In this document: piece by piece, positions 35,619-46,640 of the stretch
How the letters are laid out: the number at the start of each line of letters is the position of its first letter
Position numbering within the stretch: position 1 is the first letter of the stretch
NCBI GenBank assembly: GCA_002897115.2
Contig: BCIH01000012.1
Location: 195,343-259,342, forward strand
Direction: 5' to 3'
From: Prototheca cutis
Lineage: Eukaryota > Chlorophyta > Trebouxiophyceae > Chlorellales > Chlorellaceae
Length of the DNA: 64,000 bases
Program-made: the position numbers and the translations under genes
Notes under the pieces: model-generated
The model's input: the letters and a program-made list of their open reading frames with translations, nothing else
Database searches by the model: none
What the model was told of the DNA's origin: nothing

Positions 35619-38600
35619 CTACCTCAGGAGTGCCTCGAGCTCGGCAATTTCCTGCTTGAACTGCTGGCGGATGACGGGCCGGCAGGGCTTGAGCGTCCTC
35701 GTCAGCGTTCCATCCTCCATGCTGCACCAGCACGGAGGCGACAGTGACAGCAGTGCTTACGATAGTTCCCGTGGTTTTATGAATTCACTCATGCATGCAT
35801 GCATGCTTTCCCTTTCTGCAAGCCTGCGCCTCTGCAAGCAAGCACCAGAGCTGCAACGCTGATGCACGCAACCCTCAGTCACACCCTGCCACCCACACCC
35901 ACCTAAAGGAGCGCTGCAGGACTTGAATGGCATGCACCCTTTCCCATACGGGAAATGGCGCACAGGCGCCAGCCACCTCGGCCCACAGAAGCCGCTGTGC
36001 TGATGCACTGTCCAGTTTGCCTGGTGTTTGTTATCGTGGTTGGAAGCAGGGGTCAGTTGCTGCATTCGTTCGCGTATTCTTATCCCCTTGACCAACGACT
36101 GCGCAATTGAACAAACGTGTATGGCAGCGGGACCCACCCACCCACCCCCAAACCNNNCCAAACCCTTCTCTCACCATCGGGGCCCAGGGCCTCGGGCATG
36201 GCGGCCAGGGCTTCTTCATTGGGCACAAGCAGAGCTCCCACAAAACGGTGGCCATCACCGACCTAAAGTCATTGGTTTGCTTTTGAGCATATTGGATCGT
36301 TCATGCATTCATGCTCCTGGGAGTGCAGGTGTGGTGCTACACCATTGTCATCTCTCCGATGCAAGTGATCCACAGTCAGTCAACATGCATGTGTCTTTTC
36401 TGACAAGACCACCAAACAGCTCAGGGGCAACCTAGGCCCATCCAAACCCTACGAAAAATATGCCCATGTGTCCTCGGCAACAGCCTAAAACGAGTAGCCT
36501 GGCTGCCCGCCCGCGCGCACCAGGATGGCAAAGGTGATGAGCGGTGACATGCAGATGGCATCCTCGATGGCCTGCGGCTGCACATTCTCCCCATTGGAAA
36601 GCACGAGGGTGTCCTTGGCCCGGCCTGTCATGGCATAACGCGGTGGACAGCGAATGGTGGTGAGTGTGGGGCTTCACAGAGTATGGGAAACATCATACCG
36701 CGTGACCCTGTGGGGCATCGTGCAATTGCTTTCCTGCCGGCTAGATTTTCCCAGGATCCACGCCAGAGCATCGTTATAGGCGATTCTGGGGCCACCACCA
36801 CCACCACACAGTTTTTTTCTCCCTTTCTTTTTCAACCACTCAAGCGAACGCTCCTACCTGTCAGGACGAGGCAGCCAGCCATGGCGCTGCCTGCAGGCAC
36901 CCGCCATCCCAGGTCTCCCGTGTCCAGCCAACGATCGCCTTGCTCATCGACACCTATGACAGCTGCAGTGGCGGCCTCGTCCTGCCAGTACCCTTGCAGT
37001 ACCCCCGGGCCGCTGACCAGGAGCAGCCCCTCCTCGCCGTCGGGCACGTCTTGCCGCGACCTCGCATCTACCACCCGCACGCGCGTGGCCGGCAGCGTGC
37101 GGCCCACCGTGCCCCGGACGTTTGACCCCCGGTGGATGTCCATGGAACGGCAGGCAATGACCGGGGATGTCTCGGTCATGCCCCACCCATTCAGAACCGG
37201 CAGCCCAATGGCCTGTGTGTGTGTGTGCGTGTGTGTGTGTGTTTTGAGGGGGGGCCCCGATGCATGCGGGAACCATCGAAATTTGGATGCATGCACATGC
37301 CCTTTCTTGGTTCCTTGTTTTCTCAAAAAATGGCAAACTTGATGACTCCACGAATGTAGTAGATCCCCAGACACTTGCCTGAAAGAAATCGTCTAGGTGA
37401 GGTGCGAGGGAGCCGCCACCCGACACAACGGCCCCTTGGATACGCACGCCAGCGCGGATCTGTGGGACCACCAACCGCTGCGCTAGCCTGCGTCGTGGCC
37501 GGAGCGCGTTTGTGTTGTGGGAAGCCAGGTTTCCCGGCATTCCCCCAAAACCTTGCATCCAATCAACCCCTACAGCAGGCAGGCCATTGAACTTTCTCGG
37601 CCCTCGCACCAGTTCAGGGGCGCAAGGAGCCACAGCGCAGCCCAGGCGCGAGCGAATTCAAGCACGGCAGGTCGTCTCCGAGCGAAGCGGAGGTCTTCGC
37701 CTGCGACCACCCTCGCGGCCCGAGTCCTGGCGACAGCTGCACCAAGCAGCACCCCCGCCAGCACTCGTCGAAAGAGAGGCGCAGCGCCGAGCACCGCCAC
37801 GATCCGAGCACGCAGCGTCTCGAGAACCAGGGGCACACACACGAAGAAATCCGGCGCCACCCGTCGCAGGTCGTCGCGAAGACGTCGCACGCTGGAAAAC
37901 ACCTGTCTCGCCCCGCTCGCGGCCAGGTAGTACTGGCAAGTTCGCTGGTACACGTGCCAGGGCGGCAGCAGGGAAAGCGCGGTTTGACCGGGCCGTATGG
38001 TCAGCAGGTGCGGGAAGCACCGCAGCTGGTACAGCAGGTTTCCATGTGTCAGCATGCAGCCCTGCATGTCGTGGAGGGCGGGCGAGGTCGATTGGACCGG
38101 GTTGCTGTTGGCACGGCCCGTAGCATTTGTGGTTTACCGGTGGCGGCGTAATCACCGCACAAGGTCTGGCGCAACGTCGTGCAATCGATTCTCAAAAGGC
38201 ACACACCCATGTCCCAGAGGCAACGTACCCGTGGCTTGCCCGAGGTGCCCGAGGTGTAGACCAGGGTCGCCAGGTCAGACTCGGACAGCTGTACGGGGCT
38301 AAACCCTGTGTGCCCACCCAGCTCCAGCAGCTCGTGAAACGACAACACCTTCAAGTGATCATGCTGGGCTGCAGCTTCCTCCAACCCGGCATCTCCCCAC
38401 ATCAACACGACAAATTCCAAATGGCTTCGCACTTGTTCCTGCACAGGGAGCGAGAGAAGGTGGGGAAGACACATTCGTACCGGAGTGCAGTGGCGGAACC
38501 GATGGTACGCTCGGCCATGCATGCATGACCCACCTTGGCAAGGCGTGGCAACATGCGTTGGAAGCTGGCGGGGTCCTGGATGACTAATCCCCTCGCCCCC

Positions 38601-39228
38601 GACCCAACCAGGATCTGCTCGAGCTCATCCAGGGCATTGGCGACGCCCCGGACCTGGGCAGGGGAAAAGAGGGTGGATCCCAGAAAGGGCTGGGTCGGGT
38701 GAGATTCAACGGCAAAGCTTGTTTGTTTGGTGTGCATGCCATGGATTGACGCGTATGGATGCAGACAGAGCAAGGTTAGATGACTCATGCCATGCCCATA
38801 ACACACCACCACTACCAGCACCCACCGCAGGGACGCCGCCGGCGGCCATGATGCCTTGATCTGCCACGAGCCACCGTGCGTTTCCCTCCGAAAACAGAGC
38901 AATCCGGTCGCCCTTCTGCACGCCCAGCGCCTGCATCGCTGCAGCGAAGCGCTCGACCTGGGTCGCAAACTCCCTGCCCATGGTCGAGTGGGCTCGTTCG
39001 CTGGGTGATCGAATGAATGATCAGCACAAGCAGAGCATGTGACGAAATGCAAGTACATGAATGGCTGATCCCCATCCCAGAGCCCGAAAACCCACAGCAA
39101 ACACGCCTGAAAGAGATCGAGCAGGGTGGCGTCTGGTGCGCGTCCTCCAGCACCAGCGCATCGCCGTACTCCCTAGCCAGACTCGGCCACCTGCCCGAGT
39201 GGGTTGCTGGGCGCAGGTGCTTGATCAT
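35619..39228 (-). CDS. plastid-type long-chain acyl-CoA / acyl-ACP synthetase (AAE15/16-like)
   Basis: AMP-forming ligase that activates free fatty acids. Minus-strand pieces match the plant acyl-activating family AAE15/AAE16 in order: SLAREYGDALVLEDAH, GDRIALFSEGNARWLVADQG, LEQILVGSGARGLVIQDP, the AMP-binding P-loop LATLVYTSGTSGKPRV, MLTHGNLLYQLRCF, SLLPPWHVYQRTCQYYL, GAVVSGGGSLAPHLDDFF, LPVLNGWGMTETSPVIACR, WLDTGDLGW, GRAKDTLVLSNGENVQPQAI, and a last exon ending RQQFKQEIAELEALLR (stop 35619). Plant homologues recycle fatty acids in plastids. The start is uncertain: 39228 is the first in-frame Met of the first recognised exon, and a further upstream exon (to about 39487) could encode a transit peptide. 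Three undetermined bases (36155-36157) lie in an intron. Confidence 0.9.
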
Positions 39229-40044
39229 GCGCCGATGTGGCAAGCAACAAGGTTCTGCAGCAACAACACCCACTTACAGGCTTGGGAGAGAGTGTGTCGT
39301 TTCCACAGTGACCTCGCGGTTGATTGAGAGGGCCACCGAGTCGCCTTGTGCAGAGGAACTGGGCGCCTGGCGCTCCAGATGCGCCACTCTGGTTGGCAGG
39401 GACTTGCATCTCTGCAGCAGGAACGGCGTGGGGCTCGAACACCAGTGCCCGGCTGCCTCGCAACACTACACCCATCATGGCTGGCAAGAACTATGGTTTC
39501 TTACGTCGGGAAATTTTTGCACTGTAGTACCGCGATGGCGCGGCGCTGGGGTCCGACAACATTGCTGTACGGGCAGAGTCGGTGCCGCCTGCCTGTGCCC
39601 GCACACTGGACGCCCAAACCCAGCGGTCATCATACCCATGCAAATGCTGAATGTTACATAAATATGAGCAGCAAAATACGCCGTGTGGTAGCAGACGCAC
39701 AGGGGGCTTGTACTATTCAAATCGGGTTCGAACTCTGGCAATTTTCTGAGGTCCCCCTCATGCAGCTTGTGGAAACTTGCGCGAAACTTGTGTGATAAGG
39801 ACATGCACTCTCCAAGTCAGAAACAGGAATCTCATTTCAACAAATATCTGCTTAAACGCTTTCCCTAGTCCACAGCATTGACAGAGTTGTTGGTTACTCC
39901 CTGTCGTTATGCGACCTTGCACCTGTCCGGCAGCGATCGATCCGTGACACTGGGAAGAGGAAATAGAAAGAGCAGTTCCCGCTCAAGTATATATTTCATC
40001 GACCCATTACAAGAAGGTGTCACATCTAGTAGCTCGCTATCTTT
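39229..40044. other. region between two head-to-head genes
   Basis: No firmly supported gene. The left 260 bases may hold the missing first exon of the acyl-activating enzyme on the minus strand. The right part should hold promoters for both genes and possibly a first exon of the gene that starts around 40045. Confidence 0.4.
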
Positions 40045-41473
40045 TTGGTGGAGTATGGAGCCAAGACCGCGACCGAGGCGCCAGCGGGCGAGACGTCGCA
40101 GACCAGTCACAATGACCAGCTTGACGAGTTTGTACGTAAATTCCGTCATGTGACCGACTTTGCTTCCATGTTTGCCCGACTGGTGTTTGTCAACGAGTAT
40201 GAGTTCGGGAACATGCAATTTACGCCAAAGCTGGCCTGTGGAAGGTCCTTTGCCGGGGCTTTGTTTGCCTGACCAGCAGCCATGGGGAAGGCGAGACCGG
40301 CCGGGCAGCGATTCAGCGCCGTGACCTCTTCGAGAAGTACTGGCCCGAGTTCCTGAGCTTGACTTCCTACGAACGGCCGCAGCTGGACTTTGCACAGGAG
40401 GTGACGCCTGGTTGCTTTGGAGGCAGTGTTCAGCTCACAATCGATTGGCACAGGATGCCCAAGACTAGAAAATCAAACTGGGCGCACGTTGACTTGTCTT
40501 GCAGGCTGCCACATACTGGGGTGAGGCCCAGCACAGGGAAGTGGAGGACAAGATTCGAAAGAAATTTGGCGAGCTTGTACGGGGCACCATGTACCTGCTC
40601 CTCAAAGATTGCCGGAACCAGGAGAGTCCAGAGCAGGGAAGGAACGAGGATGGGAGCGACGAGGAGCACAGCGAAACACCCGGCTGCGGCCTCCACGACT
40701 CGGCAAGCGCCATCAAAGTTGCCCTCGGGCGGCTGGACCCGACCGTGGAGGGACTGGACCCCGTCAAACAGGCGGTGTATGATCGGCTGTTGCGGGCTTT
40801 ACGCCCTGCCTATGGGCCGGGGATCAAGTTCAAAAAGGGCACCTTCTATGCCGCCGCCAAGGTACACCCACTGAAGCACTTTGGTGCGATGGTCGCGCTG
40901 TCCCTCCTTCGAGACTCGGCGGGCCTGGCTGCCTTGCAGACGAGGTGCAGCCAGGCTCCGTGTGTGCCTGCGGCAATGGACAGGGACAGCAAGATTCAAC
41001 CCTTGGACTCGCTGCTCTGGGCCGAGCAGGTGCGTGTGTGGGCAGCAGACCTGCTGCGGCCGAGCTGCGGCGAGGCCAAGGACCTCTCCGAAGGATAATC
41101 ACCCGACGGGCCTGTGGCAGCTAACGGCGCCGCAGGCTCACCCGTCGAGGAGCCATCGGGCCGAACTGGCCCAGAGGAGCAGCAGCCCACCGCCAACGGA
41201 GATGGCGGGCGTGGCCGGCGCAGGCAGCGTGCTGGAAGACGCGACGGGAGTGGCGCCGGCAATACACTTCGCAGGGCCCTGAGAGAGTTTGAGAGGAACA
41301 ATCCCAAGCCCCAGGCAGTGATTGATTGTGAGCGACGGCTGGCCACCGGGGTGCCCAATGGGCACATGGCTTGCGACGTGAAGACCTATTTGGCATACCT
41401 CCGCATCTTTGGCCAAGTTCAGCCGACGCTTAGAGCGTACTACGGTCCGTACTTTGAACTGAAGTTCGACTGA
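40045..41473 (+). CDS. unrecognised multi-exon gene
   Basis: No family recognised. Coding pieces in consistent phase: about 40045-40244 (EFVRKFRHVTDFASMFARLV, NEYEFGNMQFTPK), 40280-40401 (HGEGETGRAAIQRRDLFEKY, then SLTSYERPQLDFAQE), and 40505 to about 41030 (AATYWGEAQHREVEDKIRKK, LDPVKQAVYDRLLRAL, GIKFKKGTFYAAAKVHPLKH, then DSLLWAEQ). A further exon to 41473 contains a basic linker (GRGRRRQRAGRR) and ends RAYYGPYFELKFD. The gap between the first two pieces is only about 35 bases yet has GT...AG ends. The true start is unknown because no in-frame ATG precedes the first piece closely. The composition is soluble and mostly helical. It could be a lineage-specific gene or part of a domesticated mobile element. 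Confidence 0.5.
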
Positions 41474-41787
41474 TGACCGTAGAGACACTGGTGGAGAGCC
41501 TCTGTGTAGGCCATCTTGCGCCTGCATGGATGTGCGGCCGGCACGACGCGCAGTCCACCGGCCAGCGCGATGGCCATGATGAGTGTCCAGGAACTGATGA
41601 CGAGCATTGCCCGCCTCTGGGCACTCGTCCTGGTCTGGTTGCATGTATTTTTCAGTATTCGGTAAAAACCCTGGGCCCGCCACCATTCCATCAAAAAGGT
41701 GCATTTCATTCCAACTCGGAATGTAACAGCACTTACACCAGGGCTCGCTCGGACCAGTCCAAGGGCACAATCTCTCAAGAGCGTTTA
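41474..41787. other. convergent 3' region
   Basis: About 310 bases between tail-to-tail genes. Nothing recognisable apart from presumed 3' untranslated sequence. Confidence 0.45.
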
Positions 41788-43737
41788 CTACCGACGGTCG
41801 TAGCGATCACGATCGCCGTACCGCCCATACCGGTCATCAGAGCGGGCGCTGCCACTGTACCGATCGTCGTAGCGAGGCCGCTCGCCCCGGTCGTAGCCGC
41901 CCCGGTCGTAGCCGCCCCGGTCGTAGCCGCCCCGGTCGTAGCCGCCCCGGTCGTAGCCGCCCCGGCCGTAGCCGCCCCGGCCGTAGCCACCCCGGTCATA
42001 CCCGCCGCCGCCGTAACCGCCGCTGCGGGCCCAACAAGAGTAAAGGCAGTGCTTATCGGTCATCCCCAGTCGTTACAGACACCCGCCGACCTGGAGACAG
42101 GCCCTTGGCCCTCAGCTGTCAAGCATTTGTGCTCAACAACGTCCCACCCCAACAAAACAAGAAGAAAGAAAGAACGTACCCATCGCGGCGGTACCCAGAC
42201 GGAGGTGCGCGGCCATAGCGCTCCTCCTCCATCAGCCGCTTGATGATGCCCATCTGGAGTTTTTGGGCGGCAGGGTGAGAGGGGCTCCAGTTTCTTGGAG
42301 GGCGGAGATATTCTCCTTTGGCGATGCACTGCATACATCATTGCCTTCTGTCATCTTCTTCCACCTGGTGCCCGACGCTTGGGGCAGTATGCCGGCCGGC
42401 CTTGCCCCCCCCCCCCCCCCCCCCCCCAAAAAAAAGAACCCCCCACCATGAAGCCCTGGCGGGACCGGACGCCTTGGTCGACCGAATCGCCATAGCGCCG
42501 ACATGCCTCCTGAGCCAGACGATCGGACACACCCGACAGCGCATGGACCATCCGAGCATCCACTTCCTCCCGGTTGATCTTGCCCTGTGCGGTCCGTAAA
42601 ACGAGCAGCAGGATTGCAGGGTGTTCCGGGGATGCACATAAACACACACATGGCAGCAGGACTCTGCATCACCACCCCCACCACAACAAATGACCACCAC
42701 ATCCATGGGCGCACATCCTTGATCAGATCATCCAGCGCCTGGCGGACTTGTCGCGGCAGCGAGGCGAGATCCCCCGAACCCTTGTCCGGGCCATCCTGGC
42801 GCACGCGGCGGATGATGCCGGTCACAAACCCGCGAAGGCTGTTGATCTTGGCAAAGTTGGATTCGGACAGGCGCTGCATCACACACTTTGCGCCCTCCGA
42901 GCCGAGAGCTGCATGGAGGAGGGTCGTCAAGGAGGCGGAGTTGCGGACTGGGCGCGTAAGAGCTCCTGCTGTTGTTATTGGCCATGGGACTACGGAGAAA
43001 GGCGGAGCGGCAAAGGCATGCTTGTGCTCCGCAGCTGGGCTGCAGCGGAGCGATCTCCATCACGCAGCCCGGCCCCAACGCAGGCACCACCACAGCAGAA
43101 CTCGCCTTCGATATCCGACATCATAGCATCGTCCAGATCTCCCTTCCTCAAGTCGCCGCGGCGGTACAGATCATCCAACACATCCTGAGGCACGTGCCAG
43201 GGGGCGACGCGCAATGGCGTCCGTCAGTTCCAGCCCTGGCAACCCCCCTTTGCACGTCTCGATCAATCGTCCAACGGTAACACGGGAGGTTCCGCACCGT
43301 GACCATCGATCTCTTCCCTCCGCATTGCCCATCCTCGTTCAGCCTCTGAATCCATCATCCAATGACACTTACCCTCCAGTCGCCCTTGTCGCCGCCAGCG
43401 GCCCTCACGGGGCTCCGGCTCCTGCTACGGGAGCGCTCGCGCCTCGGCGATGGGGAGCGCCGGCGCGGGTCTGGGGACGGGGAGATGTCAGACCTCGCGC
43501 CGCCGGGGAAGCCGCGGTCAGCTGCGCTCGCGGGAGGGGAACAGGGGCGGGGCGGGGATGGGCGGGGCAGTGCTGGCCTCGGGGCTGCTGCTGGTCAGGT
43601 CAAATAGCGCACGCTGGTGCCGCTGCGGCCATAGGGCGGGCGGCAGGGTGTAAAGCATGCAGGCAAGTCCCCAGGAACGTACGACTTGGGCTGCGGGAGC
43701 GCTCAGCTTCGAGCTCCACACTGGGGGACCGGCTCAT
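41788..43737 (-). CDS. SR-like RNA-associated protein with Gly-rich RGGY tail
   Basis: The start is at 43737 (MSRSPSVELEAERSRSPS). It is spliced in phase to an exon reading ARSDISPSPDPRRRSPSPRR and SRSRSRSPVRAAGGDKGDWR, so the N-terminus is an RS domain. Next come RVAPWHVPQDVLDDLYRRGD, LRKGDLDDAMMSDIEGEF, VMQRLSESNFAKINSLRGFV and IIRRVRQDGPDKGSGDLASL. These resemble the hnRNP Q acidic-domain module that plants and algae reuse, although I cannot prove it. A further exon gives KLQMGIIKRLMEEERYG. The C-terminus is eight or nine GGYDRGGY/GRGGY repeats followed by an Asp/Tyr/Arg tail. RS plus RGG composition points to a nuclear pre-mRNA splicing or mRNP role. No RRM motif was found. Exon boundaries in the centre are approximate. 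Confidence 0.65.
41878..42000. repeat. 15-base coding minisatellite (Gly-Gly-Tyr-Asp-Arg repeat)
   Basis: Tandem near-identical 15-base units (GTAGCCGCCCCGGTC and variants on the plus strand), eight or more copies. They encode the GGYDR/GGYGR repeats of the SR-like protein on the minus strand. Confidence 0.9.
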
Positions 43738-44387
43738 GCTCCGCCGCTGTGGGGATGCGCTCCCAGACCTGCACGTCGCGGCACCGCCACCGTTTCGTGG
43801 AGAAAGGAGTCGACTATGATCGCATCCCGTAATTGCATTCCATGACGCGCAACGTACCTGGCCATCGTGACCGGCTCCGCCACCCTGCTCGCAAGGTGAT
43901 GGCTGCCCGTGCGAATGAGAACACGCAGACCAGCCGCCTGCTTTCGTATTTGCTTGATCTGGACAATGGCAAGATGCTCTGATCTGAATTGGCGAGGTAT
44001 CAAGCCAACGCTCCTTTGGTCCCGGATTTTGGAGCTCACATCCGCTGTTTTGTCCCCCAACATTCTGCTTCGGATTGGGAGCGGACACCACAAAACAAAG
44101 GCGCACCCGTTGACTCTCCGGAGGCCTGTGTGGTGGCGATCCCGCCTCCTTGGGCCTTGCATAGCTCGCATACATCCTTGGATGTCATTTCGTATATTCA
44201 TTGAACGGTTTCGTGGGCCGCTGGAGAGCACAGCGGTCGGTGCCAGGGACCCCCACCTCCAACATGTCGGCCAGCTGACTCCGCCCCAGGAGCCAGAGCG
44301 CGAGGACAGACCGGCATAGGCGCATGTTTTGTCCGTCTTACACATACATTGCGTTGACTGACATCCCCAGCCAACAACACGACAGCC
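43738..44387. other. shared promoter region between divergent genes
   Basis: Lies between the SR-like gene (minus, start 43737) and the coiled-coil gene (plus, start 44388). No supported coding sequence. Confidence 0.45.
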
Positions 44388-46609
44388 ATGTCAAAGGCCA
44401 AGGGCTCCACCCTCGCTCTACCCAAACTGCTGCTTCGGGATGAGCTCATCAAGGTTCACTGGTACCTTGCTTGTGGGCCCTTATCTTGCGCATGATTATG
44501 TTTGGATGACAGGAAAGCGTGAAAAATGCCTCCTCCACTTCTCCCCAGGCGGCTCCGGAGCTGTCAAAGGTGCTGGTACGCAGTGCCGGCCCGACCAGCA
44601 CCGGTCCAACCGGTCGAGCTCAGGAGGGGTTCGGCGGCGCGACGGCACGCCCTGCCTCCACCGCTTCCCGGGAGTTTGAGCTGCCCGAGGATGAGCTGGT
44701 GGTGCGTGGGTTGTCGGGCGATGGTCGGTCGGGGCGTGGGGATCTGTGGGATGCATGGCGACAGAACAGGAGAGAAAGTCACGCCACAATGGGGGTGGTC
44801 CACAATGGACATGCGAGGTGTGCTCGCTCACCTCACACTCCTGCAGCGCCGGCAGCTGACACAAGTCAAGACGGAGAGGGCCGATCTCCTGGCAGCGCTG
44901 ACAACCCTGCGCAGCGAGGCTGCCAAGTCGGGTGAGCCGGCTTCCTTGTGCCTGGTCGGGGGGCAAAGCGTCTGGGTTTGGGAGAATGGAGTGGGATGTC
45001 CCTGCAAACACTTTTTTTGCCAGGAAGTGCAGCGGGGATGCTGTCTCTTGCACCCAAGGCTCGTTGCATGACATGGAACACAACCCAGAAACACCCTTCT
45101 GCATTTCACTCCCAGGCGGCGAAATACAGCGAGAGGACATTCGCTTCTACCGTGCTGAGGTGGATGCCAAAAAGGACTGGCTCAATGTGCTGGTCGAAGA
45201 CATAACAGCACTGCAGAGCCGGTGAGGAGGCTGTGTGCTTGTGAAATGTGCTTTGTGAGGGTGTTCACAGGAGGAACAGCATGATTTTTGTCATGAGTCC
45301 ATGTCTGGTGGCACACCTTTGTGTGCGCCAGCATCGACCCTCCCCCACATGCACTCTCATAGGGTTGCGGAGCTGGAGGATGCGAGCGGGGAGTGTGCCC
45401 TCGAGGAGTCTGCTGGCCCCGGGGAGTCTGCCGCCCGAATCAGGACCTGTGAGCTGCAGCTCGCGGCGGTGCAGGAGGAGATTGAGGGACTGCTGGCCGC
45501 CCGGCCAACCGATTTCATGACTGAAAAGAAAGCCAGGCAAGTGAGGTTTGTGGGAGGAAGATGGCAGGACTTAGTATGTGGTGGCGCTGAGGTCCTGGTC
45601 ATGTCGTCAGAGCCAAGATGTGGGGTCCCGCCCTCACCACGCAAGCTCGCCCACAGGATCGCCCCCTGTGCCTCTCCCCACCATGTAATGTGCAGTCAGA
45701 AGCATGCTGCGGCGGCCGAGGCACATCGTGAGGCTCTGCGACTGCACGACGCGGCGGCCACGGACCGCGCAGCGCTGTGCGATGCCGCACACGAGACAGC
45801 TGTCGCCCGGGAAGCTGCCGAGCAGTCGCTGCGCCGCGCGACCACGCTGGCCACCAGCCTGGTGTGCGACTGGCGGAGGAAAGTGGCTGACCGGACCAAG
45901 GAAGTGACGACCCTGGAAAGAGAGAATGCAGATCGTCGCGCCAAGATGGAGGCTGCCGCCAGGGCAAAGGTCGGCATGTGATGGCTTAGGGTTTTTTGGC
46001 CTCTTTCAGTTGATGGTGGGGCCAATGCAGGGCCAGGGTTGGGGCTTCAGCTGGGCAGCAGGGCGTTCAAAATACGCCCACCCGGTCAACGAACCAGTCT
46101 TCTCCCACAAACGCCGCATCCTTGACAGGAGGCTCAGGAACGGTTGCTGCGGGACAGTTCTATCGCTTCGGCACAGCAGGAGGCGATTCTTTCTTCTGGA
46201 ACGGGCGGGGCCGCCAGCCGGCTGCCTGCACCCGCGCCACTCGACATCATGGAGGCACAGGCCAACCGACTCTACGCCATCACGAGCGCGGTCGGCCCCG
46301 AGCAAGTCGTGGCCTTTTGGAAAGGTGCGCTGTAGTGGGCGGATGGCTCTGAGGGAGGGTGCGGGCGCGAGCGTTGTTTGGTTCAGTAGAGTGAATGTGC
46401 TTGCGGGTTTTCCCTTTGGGTTCATGCCTACCTGACCCTGGCCACCACATCCAACGACGTCTGCCTGTTGTGAGGCGGCTGACATGTGCTGGACGTGCAT
46501 GAATCCCGCCGCAGAAATGCCACGCTGCTGTTCGTGGAATTTGGGAAAACACTACACCACAGCATCGATTTCCTGTTGGCAGAAGAATAACGGACACCTT
46601 GCAACACAC

Positions 46610-46640
<31 letters not shown>

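Noticed and set aside
41878..42000. Regularly spaced repeats resembling a CRISPR array
   Set aside because: Units are directly tandem with no spacers and encode a Gly-Tyr-Asp-Arg protein repeat in a eukaryotic gene.
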